Shown here: positions 26,061 to 37,585 of the stretch, piece after piece
Position numbering within the stretch: the first letter of the stretch is position 1
Layout of the letters: each line of letters opens with the position of its first letter
NCBI RefSeq assembly: GCF_036324505.1
Contig: NC_086352.1
Location: forward strand, 33,412,358 to 33,476,357
Origin: Eleginops maclovinus
Lineage: Eukaryota; Chordata; Actinopteri; Perciformes; Eleginopidae
DNA length: 64,000 nt
Direction: 5' to 3'
Position numbers and translations under genes: made by a program
Notes under the pieces: generated by a model
The model's input: only the letters and a program-made list of their open reading frames with translations
Database searches by the model: none
What the model was told of the DNA's origin: nothing

Positions 26061-28317
26061 TGTACTGTATTGATATATACATATATGTATATCCAAAGCC
26101 AAAATTGTCAAAATGTAAAATTATTGATTGGTTGATTAAATCCATATATTAGCTTCATAGAAAAGATCATTCAAGTTTTTGATTGACTGCTCGGGGATTT
26201 TCCTCCTAAGGCATTCATTGAAGCTCTGCTCATTTGCTCAGAGCGAAGCAGAGAATAATTCTGGAGGAGCAGCATGATGAATACAAACCAAGGCAGGGTT
26301 TAGCATAACTCAGAGAAATACAACTGGTGAACTCCAGCGGGAAGTTTTGAAGAGTTATTGGGAACAAAGTGACAGAAAGTTTAAAGTAAAGCTGTTCTCT
26401 CCTATGCACTGCTGACAATAAAAGCAGATACAAGCATTTGTGTTCCTTCCTTTGTCTTTTGATGCGTGTTAAGGGTTTGTAAGAATTGGGTGGAGCGTCC
26501 AGGAAGCGAAACATGACATGAATTACACAGTGCTAATGGAGCCTATTTGGTCATAAACAGCTGAGTCTCTTGATGTTCCTTGAATATTTTGGGGTCAGCA
26601 TGAGACGGAAATTCACAAATAATTTGTTTCTAATTTGTTAGACATCTTCATTAGCATATTTCTGTAAGTGACCCTTCTTCTTCACCCCTGATGTTTGTCT
26701 CTTTCAATTATCGCAGCATCAACGGTAGAAACGTCATCAACACGGCCGTTTTTTGCCTTGAATGCCCCAGACCATGAGCGCATATGTAGTAGTGAGTCTT
26801 ATATCTTTTGATCTCTTCATCCACAGATTCTGTCCTTCCTTTCCCACATGTACACCCATTGGGCCCCAGACTGATGCTTGGTTTGCCTGCACTGGTCAGC
26901 TGTTAGAGGATGGGTACAGCAGAGGGAAAATGACTAGATATCTGTCCCTGGAACATATCATTTACATTTCTGGGTGATCAGACTCCTTTAAAAAGGACAA
27001 AAAAAGTATGAACATAACTGTTGCTGCTGTAGACAGTCCAAAAAACAATAATACTTTAAAATATCACATAATAGATAAAAACACAGAGGCCTTGCATATG
27101 GATTCTACAATACCTTTTGATTTGATTTGATTTCTGCCATGTGGGTTTAAGTGTGTAAATTACAAAAACGCTATTGGTATTGATGAAATCTTGCTTTATT
27201 GTATGCTATGCTATTTTCGGGTGTGGGAAGGTTCCAAACATCAACCAAAAAAATCATTTTGCAGTTAAATATTTTAATAGAACCATCCATTTCAAAAACT
27301 CGACGTATTAATATTACAGTAATACAAAAACATGGCTGTGCTTTGTTTTACCTCGTATAGGGGTGCCTTCACTTTTAGATGCCTTAGTTACTCTAGTAAT
27401 GAGGTCCATTAGAAATCATTATGCAGAACGTACTCGGGAGTTCGATTATTGTTCTGAATTATTGCATTTTTTACAAATATACGGAAAAGGATGAGGGCCT
27501 CATGAAAAATCTTTTTTTGGATGTTACCAAAAGTTCTTACTATAATCTCAGTATCCTTTTTCAGATTTCAGATTTTTCCTCAAAATTCTAACTTTTTACA
27601 ACTATTTGTAACTATTTTCTCTTGTGGCCCTAATCCTCTTCCATACAGCTCCTCCAGGTAATGTCTACAAATTTAAGGGCTGCAGTGAATGTGTGAAAGG
27701 GGCTTTAGGGGTGCTGCTCTTTCTCTCAGCTGGTGAAGGTCCATCAGTGTTGCTGCCATTTCACTTGAGGTAAATTCTATCCCGAAGCTTAGGGACACAC
27801 TCTTGGTAAACACATGTTGGAATATGCAATAAGAACACAACAATGACAGTGATCCATGTGTCTGAGACAGATCTGTCTTAATTCACATGGCCTCTTACAC
27901 CACACCTGTAGGAAGGGTATGTGCCCCACATTGTTGCAATATCCCTGGAAAAGCCAGCTTGATGCAGATAAGGAATTTAAACGTGACCATACAGAACCAC
28001 ACACAGATCACTTAGTTGGGTCATGTCAGAGATGTTGCAGAACTGCTGCTTTAAGACAGTTTACTCTTTGGAATCACAACAGGAAATGGTAGTTATAGAT
28101 CCTCAGCAGCCGGGTTAGGGGTCCGTTCTCTCTCCCAGCCCCCTCACTCTGCCTCTCAGTGTGTGTCATCTGCAGCCTGGCTTTTGTTTTTATAAATATC
28201 CTCAAACAGGGATTCTGTTTGACTTTAAAGAGCAATCCTTTTCAATCTGCAGCCCGGCAGCACAAATGAAGTCAAATTAATCAATCTTTCATTTATAATC
28301 TCAAAATATGTAATTAC
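26061..28317. other. intergenic, nothing recognised
   Basis: No named repeat or gene. Open frames lack recognisable domains. Confidence 0.4.
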
Positions 28318-28910
28318 TGTCAGGGTTTGGGGAAATAGGGCCCAAGTGCAGCAAAAAGGGAGGCAGGTATGGGCGGACCCCCCATCGGAACAGGCGACGA
28401 CGGGACCCCCAACGGAGCAGGTGTTGGCGGGATCACCATCGGAACAGGCGATGGCGGGACCCCCAATGGAGCAGGTGTTGGTGGGACAACCATCGGAACA
28501 GGAAATGATGTCGCGGGACCCCCGGCAGAACAGGTCTCCACGGGACCCTCAACAGGACAGGAGCAGATGTTGGCGGACCCCCACCGGAACAGGTGACGGC
28601 AGGACCCCCAACGGAGCAGGACATGATGTCGGCTGGACCCCCGGCAGAACAGAACAGGACAGGAGCAGGTGTTAGCGAGACCCCCTGCTAGAGCCAAAAC
28701 TTGAGCCGGAAGGGTGGCTGCTGGAGGCTTGGCTGCTGGAAGCTTGGCTGCTCAAGGCTTGGCTTGCGTCCCTTTTGAGCCTGTTGAATGCTCCGCGGGC
28801 CTCCAAAGGCCAGGTGGGATCCCAAAAAGGGGTCCACAAGAGGGGCTTCGTTGAGGACGGCCAGGTGGGCTAGCATGCCTGGAGCTAGCAGGCCGGGAAT
28901 CAGGTGTAGT
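28318..28910 (-). mobile_element. LTR-retroelement fragment
   Basis: On the minus strand it ends CACTTGGGCCCTATTTCCCC...TGACA, near-identical to the end of the solo LTR at 24850-25303 (ACTTGGGTCCTATTTCCCC...TGACA). Upstream of that on the minus strand come a GC-rich tandem array and a Leu/Pro/Gln-rich open stretch (28921-28688). I see no protease or reverse-transcriptase motif. It is probably a recombined or non-autonomous relative of the solo LTR family. Confidence 0.5.
28375..28660. repeat. 54-bp-period GC-rich minisatellite
   Basis: Units beginning ATCGGAACAGGCGA and containing GGGACCCCCAACGGAGCAGG recur every 54 bp for at least two complete copies, then decay into shorter variants (CCCCGGCAGAACAGG). 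The period is a multiple of three, so several frames stay open and give collagen-like Gly/Pro/Thr repeats. I take these to be artefacts. Confidence 0.8.
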
Positions 28911-29059
28911 CTCATAATCACCTATAAAGTCTTTTTCCCGATACCACTTAACAAATGTTTTTTATCAGCTTTTCAAAATAGTTTTAGCATTAATGAAGAT
29001 GTTCTTCACATATTAATAGGCATCACTCATAGTCAAAGATCCTTCAGAAATTAATCAAA

Positions 29060-29330
29060 TGACATATGGTGAGATGTCAGGGAGTGGCATTTGATTTTCG
29101 ACTGTAATCCCCTACAGTTACATACAAAAAATATGTAATCAGATTACTGTTACATTTCCAAAAAATGTATTACTAGCAGGAATATGTTATATCCTTGAGC
29201 GGCCCGAATATGCTTAATGAAAGGCGGCTTTTCCTATAAAATAAAATCCTTTTTGATCCTAAATATCTGGGTTTCTTCTTTTCTAAGTTCAAATGTTCTG
29301 TTGTCATACATAATTCACTTTCCGGTAAGT
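29060..29330 (-). repeat. TAATC-rich MITE, inverted copy
   Basis: Contains TATGTAATCAGATTACTGTTAC and, reversed, the block AAAAGAAGAAACCCAGATATTTAGGATC found on the plus strand at 30290-30330 and 36715-36745. This orientation is opposite to those two copies. Confidence 0.6.
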
Positions 29331-30165
29331 AAAAACACATGTATTTTCTTTTGTATTTATATGCATTGCATTTGATATTGACAATATCTAAAAGTTATCA
29401 GGTTACTCGTTTTGGAATATATATAAGATAGGTTATTGATGACATTTCTTTGGAAAAAAATCCATAAATCGTAACAGAACACATGTTTTTTAACTAACCT
29501 TCCAAACCATGGAAACAGGTTACTACAATAGCAATGCATGTTGATGTAATCTTTGTGCTACTGCCTTCCTAGATCTGTGCAAGAATCTCTGAAAGGGATC
29601 ATGAGGAATGTTTATTCATCTGCTTATGCAGAGTGTATGCGTGCACATCTGCTTCACACACCTTAATAATTCAGAGGTACAATATTGCACATGTGTCACC
29701 CCTAAAGATGTGAAATCTCTGACAGTATCAGTGTCCATGCATGTGCAAGAAACAGCATAAAAAAAATGAATGCACTCAACACAAAGTCACATTGAATAAA
29801 GCACTACGAGGGTGCATGTTGGATTGAAAAGTTTTCTGGCACATGTGTGGAGGTCATAGCACAATATTGCTGGTCCAAGGACTCCTCTTCACATTTCCAC
29901 CAAAGGTCCAGAGTTGATTTGTTCTGTGGTGAGAAAATGTGAGCACACAGAGGTGAGAGACACTCACACCTTCCTCACTCTGACAGGCGGCCAACTCTTC
30001 AAGTACGTGTGCATGTTTGTACAGTACATTCCCACATAAAGACATATTTGCACAGAGAAATGGGGGTGTTTGGACTATACTGCAAGATGCAACAGCAGAA
30101 GGAGATTCGCAATTTGTTGGCAGATGGATGTTGCAGGTTTGGGAATATTTGATCCTGAGCAGGGT
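29331..30165. other. intergenic, nothing recognised
   Basis: No named feature. Confidence 0.4.
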
Positions 30166-30400
30166 TAGTAGGGTTACTTTAAAAATGTATTCCGTTACAC
30201 TAGTGACCTGTAAATTAGTAACCTAATCTGGGTATCAAAATATAAAAGTAATGTAACCTGATTATGTAGAACAACAGTACGATGTGACCTTGAAAAGAAG
30301 AAATCAAGATATTTAGGATTAAAAAAGTGTCCTTTTTGATTTGTAATTAATTCAGGAAGTAGCATCTTTATCCTGATTGGCTGGTGTGGATATGAACAAT
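30166..30400 (+). repeat. TAATC-rich MITE, plus-strand copy
   Basis: TTCCGTTACACTAGTGACCTG, GGGTATCAAAATATAA and AAGAAATCAAGATATTTAGGAT recur at 36510-36745. About 1 kb from the inverted copy at 29060-29330, so the pair could fold back in RNA. Confidence 0.65.
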
Positions 30401-30419
30401 TAAATCACTCTTGAGTCAA

Positions 30420-30572
30420 TATGCTGGCACATTATTATTATTTTTTAAATAATGAATTTTATCTTTTATATTACTTTGATCTCTAATATTTTCTTCATTT
30501 TTAAACTATGTATTTTAAAAACTAATTCCCACCTGGGATCATTAAAGTATTCCTCATTCTAATTCTGATGAG
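30420..30572 (+). repeat. LINE 3'-end fragment
   Basis: AATTCCCACCTGGGATCATTAAAGTATTCCTCATTCTAATTCTG has the same design as the tails at 4140-4195 and 35765-35815: a short purine-flanked stem, ATTAAAGTATTC, then a TCTGA repeat. No coding part is left. Confidence 0.55.
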
Positions 30573-31189
30573 AAAAAAAACAATTTACCAAGGTCAAACA
30601 TGTTATACTTTTGTTTAGCATGCGTTACATTGGAACAAATATGGCTACCACTTCCTGTTTTCCATCCGATCTGGGGCAAATCTACCAGCTTCATTACAAA
30701 CTACTGTAGTTGTAAAGAGATGTTTTTACAGAATCCACCTCAGGCTAACTCTGCCAACAGAGAGCCGCTCTGTGTAAACATTGCTGTTAGAAACAGTAAC
30801 GTTCCCACTCTCTCAGAAACGCTGCAGATGCTACAACTCTGGGCTTTCAGCAGTGACTTTTGGATGCACCAGCATTAGCAAACATGGTAATAGCTGTGAC
30901 TCACAGGGTGGAATATACTCTACATACCTTTGGTGACAACAGGACAAAGACTTTCCTTGAAAATATGCATGTGTGGGACGATGTATGCACTCACAGGTAA
31001 ACCTGAGAGTGCTTGTGTGTAGTGAAGAGCTGTGGAGCCCTGACCTCTCTCTAAGTGTGCTATTAGCAACCCTATACATAGATTTATGATCCTCTAAGAG
31101 TTTACTTCAACTTTTCTTGCGTCTTTGTTGGTGATAAAATAAACCGTATTAGCCCAATATATGTATTCTATTAAATGTTGAGGTATATG
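30573..31189. other. intergenic, nothing recognised
   Basis: No named feature. Confidence 0.4.
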
Positions 31190-31248
31190 GTGAGGAGTGC
31201 TCTTGAATGCAGCTCAAGGCCTCCCCCAGCCACTCCCCTCATTAGAGC

Positions 31249-31262
31249 AGGGTATAAAAGGC
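31249..31262 (+). promoter_or_regulatory. strong TATA-box match
   Basis: GGGTATAAAAGGC is a textbook TATA box, preceded by CCACTCCCC 23 bp upstream. Downstream lies an ATG (31300) opening a 54-codon frame with an N-terminal hydrophobic stretch near SLQFVLFSIFLHM, ending at 31463. The frame is not one I recognise. The promoter may belong to a retroelement or be an orphan. Confidence 0.35.
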
Positions 31263-31817
31263 ACCTGGTGGCTCTTTGTGCTTTGCTTTGGCTCTGCTGT
31301 CATGGTAGGCTGTCTCTCTGTAAATACGCATAAATTGGTCTCAGTGTCTGCTAGCATGCGTTGCTCTCTTGCTGTTTCCTTGCAGTTTGTCCTGTTTTCC
31401 ATTTTCCTGCACATGAGTAGTGTGGCAAAACCTCTTCCTGTGGTGACTAAAGGCAGCACCTGAAATGTTTGTAAGCCACGCGGCGAGCCATTTTTGACCT
31501 TCCTCAAACCGTTGCTGTCAGGTTCACCTGCTGTTGTTGTGTTTTGGTTTGTACTGTTTTTGCCTGTATTGATTAGCTTAGCTTGTTTTGCATTTGTCGT
31601 ATTTCTAGCTTCTACTTATTTTGAATAATACTGTTGTTTTTCTTTAGTTTTTAGTTGTTTATCTTCCTGTTTTGCTTTATATTGTAACCCTGTTATTATG
31701 TTTTCAACCAACTGGGATTTGTGCCGGTCATTGGAGGGGCTAGTCACCCTCATTATTTGTTGTGGTTAAGATCACCAGGGTGCACGATTGAGTGACCTGT
31801 TTGCTGTGGCTGCACCT

Positions 31818-32868
31818 GGGCCTGTACGATGAAGCATGATTTGCGGTTAGCGAGGTAACTTCAGGGTTAACTCTGGGTTTTCGATCCTACGACGCTGGGT
31901 CACTTCTTACCGGGTAGAACTCCATGGTAACTTATGCTGAACCAGATGTTCCAGATAAAAGATCAACTCAGTGAAAGCACTGCCTGCTGACCAATCAGAG
32001 CTCTGTGTGCGGAGTTTAAAGCTATGATGTCATATTACAGGATAAAGGAAATACAGTTCAACCTGCCGTATGCAGGAAAAAAATCACTGACTGTGAACAT
32101 GAAAATTAGTAGAATATCACTGCCCTTCATAGCAATTTCACTTTTATTACATTTGCGGCAAGCAAGCTTATTTAGATATCTGCCACAACAACTAGTACAC
32201 AACAAGTAACTAGAGCAAAGTAACTCAGAGCATTGCGCAGAGTCCGCGGTACAGTAAGTGCAGACACCGATGTATCACACTTATCATTATCACATCCTCA
32301 ATCACATCATAATATATATTTCCTTATGTGTCAGAGTCTTGAGCCATATCTTGCTGTGCAACACTTTAAGTGCAAAATACTGTATGCAACACAACACATG
32401 ATGAAACACTCAAGTGTAATTAAAGTCAGATCCATTAGTGTCTTAGTTGGGGCAGTGATATCATAAACCTGTTAATTTACGCATTCAAACACTCTGTTTT
32501 TTACCAGCTGTTCTTCTTGCACGTTGCAGCTACAACTATGTTGGTGTTATCCTGGATAAAGTGTTTAAGTCATGGATGTTTATAGTTTAACTTCTTATTT
32601 GTCTAACATGAGAGTTTACTCTTCATTCATGAAGTATAAGTCCTCAGCTGTCAATACGCTTCTCCAGATTTGTGATTGGTCAAATGTTGCTACCTCTGCC
32701 CGTTTCGTGTGAACACGCTCTCAGCAGGACTGAGAAATCCTCGGTCGATTTACTGAGTTGATAAGCGTCATAGGACTGAATGGCGAGATCTTGTTTGTTA
32801 GGTTTAGTTAAACCAGACAACTCAAACATATCCAGGGTCTGTTGAACTGGCTTCGTCGTAAAGGCCTC
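31818..32868. mobile_element. TIR DNA element, about 1.05 kb, non-coding
   Basis: The left end GGGCCTGTACGATGAAGC matches the reverse complement of the right end, GAGGCCTTTACGACGAAGCC. Just outside, CACCTG and CAGGTG extend the inverted symmetry. The left interior (GCGGTTAGCGAGGTAACTTC, GGTAACTTATGCTGAACCA) is typical of an abundant fish element. No transposase frame. The target duplication is ambiguous, so the superfamily is left open. Confidence 0.65.
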
Positions 32869-33531
32869 AGGTGGGCATTTGGTTGCACCCGAGTGTCACG
32901 TTAAGTAGACTGCCACCTCATGAACTGGCCTCAGCCCGGTTTAGTTTTGGTTTCTTTTTGTATATCAGACTTTCAATGTTACATTTTTATTCTTCGTTTC
33001 GAACCAACAATTTTACCCTACAGCAATGTTTGCTGAATTTCCTTTTTCTGTTTTAAATTTTATAGAAATGACTTGATTTTGAAACGAGTCTCTGCCCCTA
33101 AGTTATCCAACCTGAGTCCTGATTATTTTGTCTCTTTGTGTTTCCCCAGGTGGTGTTGTTGGTCCTTTATCCCCTTATTAAACCTCCAATCCTAGTTTTG
33201 ATTCACAATTAAACACACCACCCTGCCACATTCAGTGCTACAGAGGGAACAATAAACTTGACATTCTGACTGTTTTGACTGCACTTTGGCCGATAATGAT
33301 AAATAAAAAGCTTCTGTACGTAGCACTTTTCTTAGAGGCCATTGCCTTAGCATGGTTTGGCTTATTGACAATTAATGTAATAACAGGGTTTTAGATTTTT
33401 TTTAAAAACTTTGTTTCTAGATGTTTGATTGCACTTATTGTAAGTTGCTTCTGACAACGCCTCAGCTGAATGAAGTGTAATGTAGTGCCATGCTGTAGTC
33501 GTATGTGCCCCCAAAAGAATGGACCTGTAGG
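32869..33531. other. intergenic, nothing firmly recognised
   Basis: Contains several poly(A)-signal-like sites (ATTAAA near 33178, AATAAA near 33250). No coding support. Confidence 0.35.
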
Positions 33532-33980
33532 CAGTGGTGGAAAGTAACTCAGTACTTGAGTATTTTCATTTTATACTTCTACTGTTACATTTTGGAAACA
33601 AATGTTTTTTACTGATATGTTACTATATACATTCACATTTTGATGTACAATAGTTAAGAATTTGGTAAATATTGAACCATCCAACATTGTAATTAAGTAA
33701 CCAAACCGATGAGTGGGTTAACTTTGACTATTTTTTTTTGATCAGAAACATTTCACAGTTCCTCCTAAATTAAAGATTTGTTGCATTTTTTAATATATTT
33801 TTTAAATGCCTAAATACTTTTTGAGTTTTTTTGGGGTGAAATTAGTACTTTTTTTACGCCAACTACGTTGAGTACATTTTCCTACCTCGATGCAGTACTT
33901 TTACTTGAAATGGAATATTTTACAGGATGCTATCTGTACTTTGACTCAAGGAAAGAATCTCAACACTTTTTCCACCACTG
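33532..33980. mobile_element. hAT-like MITE, 449 bp
   Basis: The left end CAGTGGTGGAAAGTAACTCAG pairs with the reverse complement of the right end, CAGTGGTGGAAAAAGTG. Flanks CCTGTAGG (33524-33531) and CCTGTACA (33981-33988) agree at 6 of 8 positions. Related to the elements at 17590 and 23656. Confidence 0.8.
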
Positions 33981-33988
33981 CCTGTACA

Positions 33989-35514
33989 CTTCCTCCAGGA
34001 CACCGAGGCGGGTCGACCCCTCCCACCCTGGACACAAACTGATTTAAAAAAAAAAACGTGTTAAGTCTTTTAAATAGTTTTGTAAAACTACTACTTTTCT
34101 ACAATGTATTCATCTTTCTATGTCTGTGTATGCAACATTTGTACCAAAGCAAATCCCTGTAGGCTATGTGTAAACATTTCTGATTCTGAAAAACCTGTCT
34201 TGTGTTTCTGTGATGGCCGCCTCTTTTCTGGTCTGCATGAGAGTCTTGCGTGGGTTAGGGTGTGGTGTGTAAACCAACACCCAGGGCTATGAAGGTATTG
34301 CTATTAGTTAAAACACAATAGGTGGAATTAGCTCATGCAAATGCTCAACTCCTACTCTAGCCCATACCTGCAGCACGGGGGAGGCTTAAATTTCAGTCCC
34401 CCACCAGTGTTTACACTGACCCCCATTCGGGAAATATTGTGTTAGCGGCACTCCCTGCTCTTGATTCGTCACTGTGTGTGAAGAAGCAAGCAGAGCGGCA
34501 CGTAACCAAACACTCTGACGCTGTTGTCTGAAAGCAGGCTTCTGCATTGTTGGCTTAAACCACAAGTGTCGGTCAGGTTTGGTTACTTTCTGAAATGCAC
34601 TCTTTTTGTATTGAATTATGGATTGCCCGAGACGTATGGATGACTCCGCATGTCTGCACGAGTCTGCCCTGAAACAGGCATGCAGACATTCAAACTCCTA
34701 AATGCACACCTTCCCCCAACGTACTCCCTCAGCTACATGCAGGAAATTAATGTTTTGTATTAACATTTGACAGTAAGTTTGTGATGAATTTCACACCAGA
34801 TCCTGAATGTGGCTCAGACTGAAGATGTCTCTCATGCCTCAGTTGCAAAAAAACCTTGTGGCTCCAGCACCTCTTTGTACTGCATTAGGAATTCTATCAG
34901 CTTCAACACTACTTGTGCTAATAGCAGCAGATAACCAATGTGTTCAGACGGGGTTGCATCCAGCTTCAGCAGCTTCTTCATGTTTGTCATTTCTACAGGT
35001 TGTCTTAGCCAGTGTCCTCTTGTCTGCTGTGCTTTGTCGGGCAGATGGATGATAAAGAGAAAAGAAAAAACACTATCATATTAAGGGTCAGAACATTAAA
35101 GCATCCGTAGTTACCAACTGGATCAATAACCGTTCTTGGTTCCAGCAGTGGTCAGAGCTCTTAATGAAACTTTCAGATGTGGTTTTTAAATATGGCATCT
35201 TCCAGCTGTTAATCCAATCTCCAACTGCTATTTGATGGTGGCAAAACACAATACAGCTTTCTGCTCTTATAAAGTACAGCACTAGCAGAATCAGCTGCAG
35301 AAATGGTAGTGTATTAGCAGCAGTAATAATAAAGCTATAGTTTACAACTACCTAAACTGCTGCAACTGCAAGTAGGCCTACTACTATTATTAATATTAAC
35401 TCCAGATGCCCATCTCAGAAAAATCTAAAAAGGCAACCTCTATACTGATGATCATCAGAAAAACGTTTCAAATTTTAAGCACAAACACATTTCCACTTTT
35501 ATATTAATACTTGG
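33989..35514. other. intergenic, nothing recognised
   Basis: An 81-codon open frame at 34807-35052 has no domain or splice context that I recognise. No named repeat. Confidence 0.4.
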
Positions 35515-35820
35515 TAAGATATCAAGGTCCTACCTTCCTGCAGCGCTCAGACTTTACAACCACCACAGGCCCCTGGTAGACCCCGACATAGATAACAATA
35601 GAGACACTTACACCAATGATGTGAAATAACACTTGTGTGCAATATGTAAATTGGAAATGCATGACGAATGTTACATTTATATTTATTTTATATATTTATA
35701 TATTTTTTTATATTATATAGCAAGACCTTTTTAATAGTGTTTTATTTTATCTCTCTTCGACAATGTCAATTTCCCCTCTGCGGTCTGAATAAAGGTATTC
35801 TGATTCTGAAGTTCAGTCTG
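35515..35820 (+). pseudogene. LINE 3' end, same family as 3655-4195
   Basis: Encodes SYLPAALRLYNHHRPLVDPD and then a non-coding tail ending TTCCCCTCTGCGGTCTGAATAAAGGTATTCTGATTCTG. The C-terminal phrase matches RSFLPAAVRLYNH of the fragment at 3655-4195. Heavily 5'-truncated. Confidence 0.75.
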
Positions 35821-36487
35821 GTGTCTTTACAATTTAAAATGTAGTAACAAAGTTCTGCCAAGAGCGACCAAACTGATTCCTGGTCTGAACGAGATTTGCC
35901 TACTTTTGCATACAGGAGACATACAGTCGACTTGAGTGAGGTCTATGAGCTCAAAATATATGACATCACAGCCGAGCGCACCAGCTACTTTGAAGATATT
36001 AATAAGTTTGATTTAAGAGGAAATTCCTAAAATTGATGTTTCTTCGCAAAGCAAAAACGTCTTCAAGCTTCATGTTATAAAACGTGCAACAAGCTCAGGG
36101 TGATGACTAGCCTCAGCTATCTCTTTTGAAAATAGATCAGATGTATTCTTCTCAACAAAGGATATGATGTTCCATTATAAAGCTGATTCAGGATTGTAAC
36201 TATAAGTATACCTGAGCATCATTTGTTGTATTGTTTGTTAATGTTTGGGAATAGATATCCTATACCAGAAATTATTGGATTCATTTAAATTAAAAATATT
36301 ACTTTTTCCTCTGCTACACATACCAGTAATACTTACAAAAGTACTCAAAAAATAATACTTAAAATATAAATCTCCCCAATAAGCAATCCGAGTTGTAATC
36401 CGTCTGAGGTGCCTGAGGGATTCAGATCTCTGTTTCCAGAGCAGCAGAGTCACTTTAATTCCCACATTCAATTCAGTATAAGAACTG
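35821..36487. other. intergenic, nothing recognised
   Basis: No named feature. Confidence 0.4.
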
Positions 36488-36760
36488 TTGGGATTGCCTT
36501 AAACATTTATTCCATTACAGTTACTAGTTACCTGTAAAAATGTTATCAGTGACCCAATCTGAGTATCAAAATATAATAGTAATGCAACCTCATTACTTTC
36601 CATTATTTCTGTCTTACATCAATTTCAAGGGCAATGCCGATAAACAAGACAAGTTAAACATCAAAAATATGTTTTATTTAGTGTATTATATAAGACAACA
36701 GAACAATGTACCCTTCGAAAAGAAGAAACCAAGATAATTAGGATCAAAAATGTGTCCTCT
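36488..36760 (+). repeat. TAATC-rich MITE, third copy
   Basis: Shares TTCCATTACAGTTACTAGTTACCTG, GAGTATCAAAATATAATAGTAATG and the AAGAAGAAACCAAGATAATTAGGATC block with 30166-30400. Confidence 0.6.
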
Positions 36761-37014
36761 GCTCAGAGATGTTATGTATGTAACTGTAGGTTCACCTATT
36801 GATTTAAAAAAAGAACCAAAGAAAGAGAAACTATGAAGCAGATTCAGGCAGTAGGCGTATAGATTCACACTTAACGTATTAGCCTACAGAACAGAACAGC
36901 TGAGAGGAGAGAGAACATCTGATCCTTTACTACACACACTAGATGATCTTTTAGGTTTTACTTAAACTGTATTCCTGCAGCAACAGCAATCTCTTATGGT
37001 CTTACTGTAAAGGA

Positions 37015-37585
37015 ATAGGTAGATAGATGATAAATGATAGATAGGTACTTTATTGATCCCAATTTGGGAACATTTTACATAGTAGCAGCTCAATAAAAAA
37101 TGAAATAGCAATAAAAACAAATGTATAAAATATACATCCAAAATTAACACAAAATGAAATAAAAAACAAACACGGATCTAAGCAGTACTATAAAGTAGGA
37201 TATTGTATACATTAGGTGTTGAGGAATGGAATATTAAATAGGATCTGAATGAGAAATGAACAGCGTCCAAGTCCAGTAGTGCAATAGAAGCTGTGGATGA
37301 GAGAGTTATCTGACAGCCAAAGGTGAATTGTTATAGGGAGTTATTGCAGTGGGCAGGAATGTTCTCCTGTATCTGTCCTTGTGACAGCGGTGCTGGAGCA
37401 GTCTGTTGGAGAAGGAGCTCCGCTGTCCTTCCAGCTGCAGGTAGAGAGGGTGGGTGGGGTTATCCATGATAGGCAACAGTTTGTTCAGTCTTCCTCTCCA
37501 CCACAGCTTCAAAAGGGTCCAGTTTGATGCAGATGACAGAGCCAGCTTTCCTGATCAGTTTATTGATACTGCTGGTGTCATCTTT
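37015..37585 (-). pseudogene. LINE 3' end on minus strand
   Basis: Two open stretches on the minus strand: NKLIRKAGSVICIKLDPFE, then after a frame change LNKLLPIMDNPTHPLYLQ and RYRRTFLPTAITPYNNS. This is the usual C-terminal end of a fish LINE protein. The tail is the reverse of AGGTACTTTATTGATCCCAATTTGGG beside a GATA-like tract. 5'-truncated. Confidence 0.75.

Noticed and set aside
28320..28697. Collagen-like Gly/Pro repeats
   Set aside because: The frame follows a 54-bp minisatellite and stays open in several frames and on both strands. No domain and no splice context.
31510..33260. A complete LTR element from TGTCAGG to TTGACA
   Set aside because: No matching 5-bp duplication at the two ends, and the interior is occupied by a DNA element.
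34807..35052. 81-codon frame with hydrophobic segments
   Set aside because: No recognised domain, no supporting splice sites or promoter, and ordinary length for chance in this window.
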